From contig NZ_FMHU01000001.1 of NCBI RefSeq assembly GCF_900091415.1, positions 2,914,001 to 2,978,000 of the forward strand: a stretch of 64,000 bases of DNA. Reading direction: 5' to 3'. Both the position numbers and the translations under genes were made by a program. Shown in pieces: positions 51,861 to 60,683 of this stretch. The notes under the pieces are model-generated. The model made no database searches. It saw only the letters and a program-made list of their open reading frames with translations, and was not told where the DNA came from. This DNA comes from Micromonospora inyonensis. GTDB lineage: Bacteria > Actinomycetota > Actinomycetes > Mycobacteriales > Micromonosporaceae. Each line of letters opens with the position of its first letter. The stretch's first letter is position 1.

Positions 51861-53165
51861 CTATCGGCTCAGGCAGGGCAGGTCCAGCCATTCCTCGTCC
51901 GGGATCCGGTCCCGCACGGTGTCGAGTTCGCGGAGCAGGGTCGCCAGGTCCCGGGGGTCGTCGAGGTGGTGCAGGACGGCCCGGTGGAACGCGGCGGTCA
52001 TCGCCGCCGGCATCAGGTCCGACGCATCCCGGCAGAGGGTGCCCCGGGTCAGGGTCCCGGCGATCCGGCGGGACACCGCATCCGGGTAGCTCGCCGGATC
52101 GGTGCCCCGGTTCAGGGTGAAGGACAGGCCACCGCTGGCCTCCCGCCAGACCTGTCGCGCCCGTTCCCCGGCGAGAAAACGGATCAACTCGCGGGCCTCC
52201 GGAGTGTCCTGGAACATCCCCACCACGTCCTCGGCGATCTCGGTGGTCGTGGCGGTGCCCCCACGCGCCGCGAACGGCGGGAACGGGAAGAAGTCGAACC
52301 GGTCCGGGGCCTGTCGCCGGTAGTCGCGGACGATGTAGGAGCCCTGGTGGTCCAGATGGCACTCCGGCCGTTCGGCGAACATGCCGAGACCGGCGACGTT
52401 GAAGCCGGTGAGCAGGGCGTTCGGGGTGCTCCGGCCGGCCCGGGTCACCTCGCCCCACGCCTGCCAGACCTCGCGCATCTGCGGCGAGTCCCACGGCAGG
52501 TCGCCAGCCGTCCACGCCTGGTATGTCGCCGCCCCCCACCGGTGCAGGAAGAGGTCCTCGATCCAATCCGTGCCCGGCCAGCCGGACAGCGGTGGCGCGC
52601 CCATGCCCAGGCACCACGGGGTGCGCCGTCCGCCGCTGAACGCCACCAGCTCCTCCCAGGTGGCCGGCGGACGCCGGGCCAGGGTGGGGTGCCGGTCGGG
52701 CGCGTACCAGACCAGGCTCTTGGGGATCACGTTGACGGAGAGCCCGTAGACCCGTCCGCCGAGGGTGACCAGCTGTGGCTCCAGATCCGTCCGCCGGTCC
52801 CCGCCGAGCACGTCGTCCAACGAGTGCAGCTTGCGGCTGGGCACGTACGTCTGGAGGTCGTTGAGCCGGGGCAGCACCGCCACGTCGGGCGGGGAGCCCC
52901 GGTCGACCCCGGAGCGGAGCACCTGGCTGACGTCCCGGGTGCCCCGGTAGTCGACCGTGATGCCGGTCCTGCGCTCGAACTCGTCGAGCACCGCGACGAA
53001 GGCGGCGGCCTCGGTGTCCGGGGGTTTTCCCCCGTCGTCCGCGGGCGCCTCCGACCAGGAGGCGATGACCGTGACCCGTCCGGTCGGGGTCGCGTCCGCG
53101 CAGGCGACGACGCCCCCGACGGCGAACAGGGCCGGGAGCAGCAGCAGACCGATTCGGCGTCTCAT
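51861..53165 (-). CDS. Lipoprotein ABC-type solute-binding protein (434 aa)
   Basis: Signal peptide with lipobox VVAC near residue 22 (LLLLPALFAVGGVVACADAT), then a family 1 extracellular binding protein: VTVIASWSEAPADDGGKPPD, DEFERRTGITVDYRGTRDVS, PPDVAVLPRLNDLQTYVPSR and GRVYGLSVNVIPKSLVWYAP. Such proteins usually bind sugars. It is the last gene of a minus-strand operon; its ATG overlaps the stop of the preceding gene (ATGA). No ABC permease or ATPase is adjacent, so it may work as a receptor for the sensor genes upstream rather than for transport. Confidence 0.8.
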   Translation of the reverse strand: MRRRIGLLLLPALFAVGGVVACADATPTGRVTVIASWSEAPADDGGKPPDTEAAAFVAVLDEFERRTGITVDYRGTRDVSQVLRSGVDRGSPPDVAVLPRLNDLQTYVPSRKLHSLDDVLGGDRRTDLEPQLVTLGGRVYGLSVNVIPKSLVWYAPDRHPTLARRPPATWEELVAFSGGRRTPWCLGMGAPPLSGWPGTDWIEDLFLHRWGAATYQAWTAGDLPWDSPQMREVWQAWGEVTRAGRSTPNALLTGFNVAGLGMFAERPECHLDHQGSYIVRDYRRQAPDRFDFFPFPPFAARGGTATTTEIAEDVVGMFQDTPEARELIRFLAGERARQVWREASGGLSFTLNRGTDPASYPDAVSRRIAGTLTRGTLCRDASDLMPAAMTAAFHRAVLHHLDDPRDLATLLRELDTVRDRIPDEEWLDLPCLSR

Positions 53166-54337
53166 CGTTCGTGGTACCGGTATTCATCCAGGCGCGGCTG
53201 GAAGCCGAGCAGTACGGCCACCGCGGCACAGAGCGCCGCGACGGACAGGACGATCTCGCCGCCGAAACTGTTGGCCGCCCGGGTGGCCCGGTCGATGGCG
53301 ACGTCGCCGTTGGTCCGTGCGTCGCCGGCCGGGTCGGCGGTGGTCGCCGCCGGTTCGGCGCGACCCTTCGGCCCAGCCGGTTCCGTGCCCCCCTTCGGCC
53401 CCGCCGGTTGCGTGTCGCCGTCCGGCGGAGCGCCGCCGGCCGCGGTGACCAGGTCGATGGTGCGCGGGCACCCGTCCCGCCCTCCGCAGGCCGCCTCGAG
53501 CCGGTCGGTGAGGCGGTCGGTGTCCCCGGCCGCCAGCAGGGCCAGCTGCTCCCGGCGGTGCCCGTCGACCTCGCTGATCGACTCCCGGGCGGCGGTGAGC
53601 TGCCCGGCGGACCAGAGGCTCGACGAGGTGGCGACGCCCATCAGCACCACGAAGAGGGTCGCCAGCAGCAGGGGGGCGTTCAGCCGGCGGCGGAACCGTC
53701 GGCGCAGGAACCGCTGGGCCCGTACCAGCAACCCGACCAGGACGAGCACCGGCAGTAGCCAGACCCCGGCCGCGGCCGGACTGGTCCACACCCGACCGAC
53801 CTGGTCGTCCAGGGCCCTCAGCTGGGCCTCCCGGAGCCGGTCCAGCCGGAGCAGGAGTTCCTCCAGGAGGCTGGCGGCGTCCCAGAGCGAGGCGGTGCCG
53901 AGGGCGCTGTCCCGGTCCTGCCGGAAGTGCACGTCGGCCCGGGCGATCAGGCCGGTGTAGGTGACCAGGAGCGCCTCGACCACCTGGATGTCGCCGCTGC
54001 CCGTCTCACCGGCCGCATTCCGCTCGGCGACCTCGGCGAGGTGCTGTCCGGCGGCGGCGATCCGGTTCTGGTACTCCTCGCCGGGGCCGCCGAGGAGTCG
54101 GGTGCCGTCGGAGAAACCGGCCAGCGCCGCGCCGTGCGCGGCCCGGAGGGCGACCTGGGTGTCGTAGACGGCCAGGACCGACGGCACGGACTGCCGGGCA
54201 ACCGCGTCGGCGGTCCGGTGCACGACGAGGAAGACCGAGAGGCAGCCCGCCAGCGCGACCGCCGTCGCGACCAGCAGGGCCCGCCGGTGGCGCCGCAGAT
54301 CCCGCCGGGTGGTGCTGGTCAAGGTGGCCGCGCTCAC
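53162..54337 (-). CDS. GlnX-like membrane sensor protein (391 aa)
   Basis: Start GTG 54337 overlaps the previous stop (GTGA). Four membrane helices: ALLVATAVALAGCLSVFLVV, AAAGVWLLPVLVLVGLLVRA, APLLLATLFVVLMGVATSSS and IVLSVAALCAAVAVLLGFQP. They alternate with two extracytoplasmic helical regions and end in a short cytoplasmic tail. Size and topology match mycobacterial GlnX, which links a substrate-binding protein to PknG. A Gly/Pro/Ala-rich loop precedes the last helix (QPAGPKGGTEPAGPKG). No catalytic motif. Homology is inferred from topology and operon context. Confidence 0.65.
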   Translation of the reverse strand: MSAATLTSTTRRDLRRHRRALLVATAVALAGCLSVFLVVHRTADAVARQSVPSVLAVYDTQVALRAAHGAALAGFSDGTRLLGGPGEEYQNRIAAAGQHLAEVAERNAAGETGSGDIQVVEALLVTYTGLIARADVHFRQDRDSALGTASLWDAASLLEELLLRLDRLREAQLRALDDQVGRVWTSPAAAGVWLLPVLVLVGLLVRAQRFLRRRFRRRLNAPLLLATLFVVLMGVATSSSLWSAGQLTAARESISEVDGHRREQLALLAAGDTDRLTDRLEAACGGRDGCPRTIDLVTAAGGAPPDGDTQPAGPKGGTEPAGPKGRAEPAATTADPAGDARTNGDVAIDRATRAANSFGGEIVLSVAALCAAVAVLLGFQPRLDEYRYHER

Positions 54338-55272
54338 GCCGGCACCGGTCCCGGCACGTCGAACTCCGTCCCGCACCGTTCGCAGTACCGGGCGCCCGGT
54401 GGTGACCCGCGGCCGCACCGGCAGGTCCGGACGGCGCCGCCGGTCGCTCCCGGCTCCGCCGGAGGCGGGCCGTCGTGCCGGGGGTACGACCAACCGACCG
54501 GCTCCGGCCGGGACGGGTCGGCCCGCCCCGGCACCTGCCCCGGCGCAGGATCCTCGGCGTCGACCAGCAGTCCCAGCTCCCCGAGCCGGCGGGTGTCACC
54601 GGCCACGGCGGCCAGCCTGACCGCCCGCCCCAGCGGGCCGGCGGCCGAGAGGTCGTCGCTGTCGTGGCCCTCGCCGTCGTCGACGACCTCGCGGCTCCGA
54701 TCCTTGCGACCGGTGTCGTACGCGGTTCGGGGGTCGACCTGACCGGGCAGGGTCGGGTCGTCCGTCCAGCGCACCAGCGCGGCCACCGGGGGCGTCTGCG
54801 CGGTGTCCGCCACCATCAGGTCGATCCGGGCCGCCAACAGGTCCTCGTCCCGGGGCCGGTCCGTGCCGTCCACGGCCAGGCAGAGGTGGTACTCCCGGCG
54901 TTCCTCACCCCACGAGCCGGTCGGGTGGTCCACCGTCCGGTCGTCGACCGGTACGCCGGTCAGGTCCCGCACCGTCGGGTGGACCTGCCGGCAGAACAGC
55001 ACCCGGTTCGGGGCGACGGTCCTGATCCGTAGCCGGACCTGCGGCACCACGATCGCGGCGGCCGTCGGGGCGACGGGCATCCCGGTCGGCGGGCGGGCCG
55101 TCGACTCCGATCCGTCGACCAGAGCGAGCCGCGGCCGGTCCGTCCCGGCCGCCGGCCGCCGGTCCCGGGCGCGTGCCGTGACGGTGAGGATCCCGTGCAG
55201 CTCGCGGTCGGCGGGGGAGAGGAGGTGGTCGTACTCCAGGTGCAGGTCGAAGCCGAGGGGGACGGTCGACAC
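54334..55272 (-). CDS. Zinc-ribbon protein of the PknG operon (312 aa)
   Basis: GTG 55272 is preceded by AGGAG 7 bases upstream and follows the kinase stop (55291) closely. The N-terminal half (PLGFDLHLEYDHLLSPADRE, LHGILTVTARA, RLRIRTVAPNRVLFCRQVHP) looks like a beta-sandwich related to VWA-associated domains; no metal-adhesion DxSxS site is present. The C-terminus is a zinc ribbon, CRCGRGSPPGARYCERCGTE. Probably an adaptor between kinase and membrane sensor. Ends overlapping the GlnX-like start. Confidence 0.6.
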   Translation of the reverse strand: MSTVPLGFDLHLEYDHLLSPADRELHGILTVTARARDRRPAAGTDRPRLALVDGSESTARPPTGMPVAPTAAAIVVPQVRLRIRTVAPNRVLFCRQVHPTVRDLTGVPVDDRTVDHPTGSWGEERREYHLCLAVDGTDRPRDEDLLAARIDLMVADTAQTPPVAALVRWTDDPTLPGQVDPRTAYDTGRKDRSREVVDDGEGHDSDDLSAAGPLGRAVRLAAVAGDTRRLGELGLLVDAEDPAPGQVPGRADPSRPEPVGWSYPRHDGPPPAEPGATGGAVRTCRCGRGSPPGARYCERCGTEFDVPGPVPA

Positions 55273-55290
55273 CGAATCACTCCTCACGCG

Positions 55291-57498
55291 TCACAGCAGG
55301 GTCAGGGGACGGACGGTGTTCGCCCGGTCGAGCAGCACGCCGTGGTCGTTGCGGTTGCGGGCCTGCTGCCGGGCGAGGCCGCGGAAGGACCGGGCGAGCC
55401 GCCGCCGCAGGGCGGTCTCCGAGGGCGGTTCCCCGAACGTCCCGCCACCGTCCAGCCCGTCCGGTCCGGTAGCCAGGATCCGTTCCAGCGCCGCCTCGAG
55501 AACGGTCGTGGTCAGCCGGTCGCGGGCCTCGCCGTGCGGGCTGCCGCCGTCGAGCCGTAGCTCCGCGAGACGTCCGACCGCCGCGTTCAGCGACGCCGCG
55601 TCGGGTGGCTCGTCACCGAGCCAGGTGGTGAGCGCCCGGACGGCGGCGATCCGGGCGGTGTCGTGGTGCCGGGAGAAGCGGGGGACGCCGTCGAGGGCGG
55701 CCACCGCCCCGGTCCGGTCCCGCCCGGCCAACCGGAGCCGGGCCAGACCGAACGCGGCGCTCGCCGTCAAGCGGTCCCGTCGCCACACCGCCTCGTAGTA
55801 GCGGGTCGCCCGGCCGGCGTGACCGGTGTGCTCGGCGCAGTAGGCGAGGGCCAGCTTCGGCGCGATCTCCCCGGGGAGTTCCCCGTACACCTGGTCGAAG
55901 AGGTCGCCGGCCCGGGAGACGTCGCCCTGGGTGAGCGCGAGCAACGCGTGGTGCCAGGTCATCCGCCAGTCGACCGAGGCGTCGTCGCCGAGCTGCCGTT
56001 CGGCGGCGGTGAGCGCGTCCCAGGCGCGGGGCGGGTCGCCCAGCTCCAGCCGGGCCCGGCACCGGGCGAGTTCGATCTCGACGGAGGGGGTGTCGAAGGC
56101 GTCGAGGCCGTCCAGCAGGCTCTCCGGGTCGAGCGCCCCGACCGTGGTGAGGAACTCGGCCGCCGGGTCGCCGGACGCGGGACGGGGCACCGGCAGACCG
56201 GTGGCCACGGCAGCCGGAGCGGGCTGGCCGTGCGCGCGCAGGATGCTGGCCCCCGGCCTGGTCCAGTGCGCCAGCGGCGGCACGGCGCCGAGACCCGCGT
56301 CGAAGAGCGTGGGGGTGGGCGAGAACACGGTGGAGGACGCGGGCTGCTCGTGCACCGACCGGGTCGGCAGCAGCTCGTGCAGCACTCCCCGGATCTGCTC
56401 CGACATCTCGGTCGCGGAGGCGAAGCGGCGTTCCGGCTCGGCGTGCCGTGCCCGCCGCACCAGCCGGAGGAACGACTCCACCCCGACCTCGGCGGCCGGG
56501 GCCCCCGGCCCGGGGACGAGACCACGGCTCAGCTCTGCCAGCAGCACCCCGACCGAATACAGGTCGGAGCGGACCGTGGCGCCGTGCGTCTCCACCTCCC
56601 GGTCGCTGACCCGGTACAGCGGGGTGCCCACCAGCGGGCTGGACCGGTCGTCGACCCGGCGTACCCCACCGAGGTCGATCAGCTTGATCCGGTCGGCGGT
56701 GCGGATCACGTTGCCGGGGTGCAGGTCGGTGTAGAGCAACCCACGGCGGTGCAGGTAGTCCAGCGCGGTCAGGATCTCGTGAGCGTACGCGAGGATGTGC
56801 TCCAGCGGCAGCGAGATGTCCGGCCGGGCCGGGTCATGGGCGGCCCGGCAGAGTTCGGCCAGGGACATCCCGTTGAGGTACTCCATGACGAGGTAGCTGG
56901 CCTGCCCCCCGAAGAGCCGGTCCGGGGCGGTGACGAAGTTGAAGATCCGGACGATGGTGGGATGGTCGAGTGTGGTCAGGTAGCGCCGCTCGGCGACCTC
57001 CACCGCCAGCGCGTGCCGGTCGGTCTTGTTGATCAGCCGTTTGAGCGCGACCGGGTTGTCGTCCAGATGGGTGTCCCTGGCGAGGTACACCTGGCCGAGG
57101 CCGCCCCGGGCCAGGTAGCCGACGACCTCGTACTGGTCGGCGACCCGGTCGCCGCGCTCCAGGTCGGGCACGAAGGCGAAGGGTGTCTGGCAGCGGACGC
57201 AGAAGCCGTGGTCCAGACGGTCCTTCCCACCCCGCCCGACCGGGCCGCCGCAGCGGGCACAGAACCGCTGGTGCTCGGGGACCACCGGGTCGCGCAGGAC
57301 CCGCTCGTCGGTCGGGAACTCCAGCACGGGGAGCGGAACCAGATCGGCCACCGTCCAGGTCTCGCCAGCGGCCGGCGGCGTCGTCCCGGACCCGCGCCGG
57401 GGCGACCGGTCGGCGCGGCGGGGGGCCAGCCCGCACCGGTCGCAGAAACCGGTCTCGTCGACCGTGCCGGTGCAGTCCGGGGTACGGGTGCAGAACAT
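55291..57498 (-). CDS. pknG: PknG-type serine/threonine protein kinase (735 aa)
   Basis: The domain order is that of PknG: N-terminal rubredoxin/zinc motifs (FCDRCG, FCARCG…FCVRCQ), kinase domain (YEVVGYLARGGLGQVYLARD, VALKRLINK with the catalytic Lys, YLVMEYLNGMSLAELC, GLLYTDLHPGNVI as catalytic loop without HRD Arg, KLIDLGGVRR for DFG), then a TPR-like helical C-terminus (about 430-720). It is soluble, close to the 750 residues of M. tuberculosis PknG, which controls glutamate metabolism through GarA. ATG 57498. The gene lies in an operon with solute-binding and membrane proteins. Confidence 0.85.
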   Translation of the reverse strand: MFCTRTPDCTGTVDETGFCDRCGLAPRRADRSPRRGSGTTPPAAGETWTVADLVPLPVLEFPTDERVLRDPVVPEHQRFCARCGGPVGRGGKDRLDHGFCVRCQTPFAFVPDLERGDRVADQYEVVGYLARGGLGQVYLARDTHLDDNPVALKRLINKTDRHALAVEVAERRYLTTLDHPTIVRIFNFVTAPDRLFGGQASYLVMEYLNGMSLAELCRAAHDPARPDISLPLEHILAYAHEILTALDYLHRRGLLYTDLHPGNVIRTADRIKLIDLGGVRRVDDRSSPLVGTPLYRVSDREVETHGATVRSDLYSVGVLLAELSRGLVPGPGAPAAEVGVESFLRLVRRARHAEPERRFASATEMSEQIRGVLHELLPTRSVHEQPASSTVFSPTPTLFDAGLGAVPPLAHWTRPGASILRAHGQPAPAAVATGLPVPRPASGDPAAEFLTTVGALDPESLLDGLDAFDTPSVEIELARCRARLELGDPPRAWDALTAAERQLGDDASVDWRMTWHHALLALTQGDVSRAGDLFDQVYGELPGEIAPKLALAYCAEHTGHAGRATRYYEAVWRRDRLTASAAFGLARLRLAGRDRTGAVAALDGVPRFSRHHDTARIAAVRALTTWLGDEPPDAASLNAAVGRLAELRLDGGSPHGEARDRLTTTVLEAALERILATGPDGLDGGGTFGEPPSETALRRRLARSFRGLARQQARNRNDHGVLLDRANTVRPLTLL

Positions 57499-57684
57499 CG
57501 GGCGGACCCCCCGTCGGACTCGTCGCCGGACCGGTCGTCGAGGGCACGGCGCACCTCGTCGCCCTACCCGTGGACCGCCCCGGCCGGGCCGGTCCGGAGC
57601 AGGTCGTGTGCCCGACGGTACCGGTCGCGCCGCGCGATGTCCCCGGTCAGTTCGGCGGAGCAGGCGACGACCCGGACGTGCCGG

Positions 57685-58767
57685 TCAGGATCGGGGGCCC
57701 AGTCGGCCGGAACAGCGCTGGTCCGGCGGGGTGACCGGTCGGCGGGGCATCATCCAGTCCAGGGCGGTCTCCTCCACCGGCCAGCCGTGCACGCTGACCA
57801 CGCTAAACGGGACCCGGGCGGCCCCGGAGCAGAGGGTCTGCGTCCGGACCCGGCTGTTGGGCAGGAACCGGATCACGCCGCCCCGGTCGAGTACGACCGT
57901 CGAGGTGTCGGTCACCGTGATCAGGTGTCCGAGCACGACGCCGGCCGCCGGGCCGGTCTCCGTCGACGCGACCTCGATCGCGGCGGTGGGCAGGACGGGC
58001 ACCCGCAGGAACACCGCCCCCATCACCAGCGGAAGCGCCGCGGCGACGGTGTACGCCAGCCCGTGGGTCAGGGCCGGGGCGGCCCGGCGGGGGAGCGGGC
58101 CGGTCAGCACGCCGGCGGCGGCCGGTGGTACGGCCAGGAGGGCCACGGTGCTCCACTCGTCCGCGCGGACCGCCGCCCAGATGGCCGGCCCCAGCACGGC
58201 GTACGCCACCACGGCCGCCGCCACCGGCAGCCCCACGCCGACCAGCATGATCCGCAGCGGGCGGTCAGGGTAGAGGTACCGGGTGCGCAGGGCGAGCAGC
58301 CAGAGGGCGAGCATCAGCAGGGCCGGGAGGAACCGCAGCTGCCAGGTGAGCGCGGCCAGCGACACCGCGGCGGTGAGGACCCAGCCCGGGGTACGGGCCG
58401 TGCCGGAGGCGAGCAGCGAGCGCTCCGGGTCGAACTGCTCCGGCGCGCTCAGCCGCAGCAGCCGGCCGAGCACCCCGACCACCAGCACGCCCAGCGGCAC
58501 CGCCCAGACCAGCGCGATGAGCAGGGCACTGAGCAGCCCGAGTGGGCTGACGTACTGCACCAGCAGCAGCATCGTCGAACTGTCCTGCCGGCTGAGCTGC
58601 CACAGCCGCAGCACCAGCAGCAGGACGGGGAACGCCGGGACGAGCGTCAGCAGCCACTGCTGCGCCTGCCGCGCCCCTGCCGTCCGGCGCGGGCGGCCGT
58701 CCGTACCGGGGCCACCGGCGGTCCGGGGTGACCCGGCAGCGGTAGCGCGAACCTCTCCCACGGCCAC
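57685..58767 (-). CDS. Polytopic membrane protein of the PknG operon (360 aa)
   Basis: About ten hydrophobic helices (LLTLVPAFPVLLLVLRLWQL, LLSALLIALVWAVPLGVLVV, PGWVLTAAVSLAALTW, LLMLALWLLALRTRYLY and so on) and an extracytoplasmic C-terminal domain with GPAAGVVLGHLITVTDTSTV and LDRGGVIRFLPNSRV. No transporter signature I recognise. The start GTG 58767 lies inside the preceding gene: 121 bases overlap in different frames, unusual and perhaps due to a later true start or an extended upstream gene. Confidence 0.65.
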   Translation of the reverse strand: MAVGEVRATAAGSPRTAGGPGTDGRPRRTAGARQAQQWLLTLVPAFPVLLLVLRLWQLSRQDSSTMLLLVQYVSPLGLLSALLIALVWAVPLGVLVVGVLGRLLRLSAPEQFDPERSLLASGTARTPGWVLTAAVSLAALTWQLRFLPALLMLALWLLALRTRYLYPDRPLRIMLVGVGLPVAAAVVAYAVLGPAIWAAVRADEWSTVALLAVPPAAAGVLTGPLPRRAAPALTHGLAYTVAAALPLVMGAVFLRVPVLPTAAIEVASTETGPAAGVVLGHLITVTDTSTVVLDRGGVIRFLPNSRVRTQTLCSGAARVPFSVVSVHGWPVEETALDWMMPRRPVTPPDQRCSGRLGPRS

Positions 58768-59762
58768 TGCCGTACCTCCACCTTCCTCGGCTCGGGCTGC
58801 TGCTCCTCGGCGACCGACTGCGGCCGGTTGAACGGCTGCTGCCAGCGGAGGTTGTCGTCGTACGCCTCCTCCCAGACCTTGTCCTCGTCGTCCTTGGCGG
58901 ACGCGTGCAGAGCGAGGTCGACCAGGTCACGCAGGGCCGTGTTGGGGCCGGTGTTGACGCCCCACCGCTCCTGTGGTGACGAGCCGATGTCCCAGTGCCG
59001 CAGGGGCTTGACGTTCTTCAGGGTGGTGGGGAAGGCGTCCCGGTCCTGGCTGGAGGTCACGAAGCCGGCCAGGATCGCCGCGTCGGTGGTGACCGCGTCG
59101 GTGCGCCCGTCGTACAACTCCTGGACGCACTCGCTGATCTTGTTCCGGCCGTACGCCTCGGCGCCCACGTCGCGCAGCCGGTTCTGCGAGGTCGAGGTGG
59201 TCAGCGTGCACACCCGCCGCCCGCGCAGGTCCTCCAGGCTGCTGACCGGGCCGGGCTCGTCCGCCAGGGTGACCACCGACTGTTCGGTGTGCAGGTACGG
59301 CGCGGAGAAGGTGGCGCCCTCCCGGGTCCGTTCGTCGGTGACGCTGTACGAGGCGATCACCATGTCGACGGTGACGAACCGGTTGTTGTAGGGGGCCTGT
59401 CGCCGGGCCCGATCCTCGCTCTCGATCGGCAGCAGCACCACCTTGCTGCGGTCGAAGTCCAGATAGCTGGCGATCATGTAGGCGATGTCGATGTCGAAGC
59501 CCCGCCAGCCGCCCCCGGGCAGCTGCAACGCGATGCCGGGCTGGTCGTCCTTGACCCCGATGAGCAGCTCCCGCTTGCCCTTCATCCCGGCCCGCTCCAT
59601 GAGCTCGTCGCGGGTCGGGGGCCCGGTGTCGAGCACGACGGGGACCAGGGCCACCGCCAGTACGGTCAGCACGACCGTCAACGCCACCAGCCGGAGTTGT
59701 CGCGATCGGGTGCTCGACGGGGCGGTCGTCGTCGCCGCGCTCGGCTCAGTCTCCTGACTCAA
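58647..59762 (-). CDS. GlnH-like amino-acid-binding protein, membrane-anchored
   Basis: TTG start 59762 with GGGAGG 8 bases upstream. One N-terminal membrane helix (LVALTVVLTVLAVALVPVVL) followed by a family 3 solute-binding domain: LLIGVKDDQPGIALQLPGGG, GFDIDIAYMIASYLDFDRSK, DMVIASYSVTDERTREGATF, SAPYLHTEQSVVTLADEPGP. Family members bind polar amino acids such as glutamate. No lipobox cysteine, so it is anchored by the helix. The C-terminal 40 residues are disordered (basic, Pro/Gly-rich). First gene of the six-gene operon. Confidence 0.8.
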   Translation of the reverse strand: MSQETEPSAATTTAPSSTRSRQLRLVALTVVLTVLAVALVPVVLDTGPPTRDELMERAGMKGKRELLIGVKDDQPGIALQLPGGGWRGFDIDIAYMIASYLDFDRSKVVLLPIESEDRARRQAPYNNRFVTVDMVIASYSVTDERTREGATFSAPYLHTEQSVVTLADEPGPVSSLEDLRGRRVCTLTTSTSQNRLRDVGAEAYGRNKISECVQELYDGRTDAVTTDAAILAGFVTSSQDRDAFPTTLKNVKPLRHWDIGSSPQERWGVNTGPNTALRDLVDLALHASAKDDEDKVWEEAYDDNLRWQQPFNRPQSVAEEQQPEPRKVEVRQWPWERFALPLPGHPGPPVAPVRTAARAGRQGRGRRSSGC

Positions 59763-60218
59763 GCTCGTTCCTCCCGCTGCCGCACCGGTGACCGGCCCTC
59801 CATTGTGGGGTCTGCGGGTTCGGTGCGGACAATCGCGTGCCGGGTCGCCGCAGGCGGGTATCCGACTCTCGTCCCGACGGCCGAGGTGGGGTCGGTGGTC
59901 TCGTGGTGTGGGCGGCGCGGTGCGTGTGGTGTCAGCAGGGGCTGGCGGAGGGCCGGCAGCCGACGCCGGACATGAGCGCGCGGCGCCGTTCCGAACCCCG
60001 CTGCGGGGTCGTCACGTCGCCGCGCTCTGGCCGTCTCCCACCGTCGCAGCCTGCGGCGGTACGCCAGCGGGGACCTGGCTCGACCGACCTCCGGCGTGCC
60101 GCGTCGGTCAGCTTGCATGATGCCCCTTCCGGGAGGCCGCAAACCTGACCGCTGTGGAAAAGTCCTCCATTGTCCAGGTGGCGGCGTGACCAGGGTCGGC
60201 ACCGGGTATGGGCAGGAC
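59763..60218. other. Divergent intergenic region
   Basis: 456 bases between the operon start and the cupin gene. Frames in it lack codon bias. It should hold the promoters of both directions but no motif is clear. Confidence 0.35.
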
Positions 60219-60617
60219 ATGGAGCACTACACGATCGCGACCGTCGCCGAGCGGAGCCCCGACTTCCGTCGGGTCCTGTGGACCGGACAGCAGACCCAGC
60301 TGGTGATCATGACGATCCCGCCGGGTGGGGAGATCGGCGAGGAGGTCCACGAGGACACCGACCAGATCCTGACCTTCGTCAGCGGCACCGGCGAGGCCCG
60401 GGTCGCGGACGAGACGAAGGCCGTGAACCAGGGCGACCTGGTGGTCGTACCGGCCGGCACGAAGCACAACTTCGTCAACACCGGCCCGAACCCGCTGGTG
60501 CTGTACACCGTCTACGGCCCGCCCGAGCACGCCGACCAGGTCGTGCACCGGACCAAGGAGGAGGCCGACGAGATGGAGGCCGCCGGCAAGGACGAGCCGC
60601 CGACCACGGCCCAGTAG
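60219..60617 (+). CDS. Cupin-domain protein (132 aa)
   Basis: ATG 60219 (MEHYTIATVAERSPDFRRVL). Single cupin barrel: TIPPGGEIGEEVHEDTDQIL, TFVSGTGEARVADETKAVNQ (motif 1) and DLVVVPAGTKHNFVNTGPNP (motif 2). Metal ligands His in EVHED and His in TKHNF remain; the canonical HxHxxxxE is reduced. It may be a metal-dependent sugar or aldehyde-handling protein. Standard length. Confidence 0.8.
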   Translation: MEHYTIATVAERSPDFRRVLWTGQQTQLVIMTIPPGGEIGEEVHEDTDQILTFVSGTGEARVADETKAVNQGDLVVVPAGTKHNFVNTGPNPLVLYTVYGPPEHADQVVHRTKEEADEMEAAGKDEPPTTAQ

Positions 60618-60683
60618 CCCCCGCGCGCTCCGGAGGCGGCGGACCAAGGGTCTGAACAGGGCGGATCGGGGTACGCCGGGCAG

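Noticed and set aside
59759..60220. Minus-strand frame in the intergenic region before the cupin gene
   Set aside because: Arginine/proline-rich low-complexity product, no start signal, no resemblance to a family.
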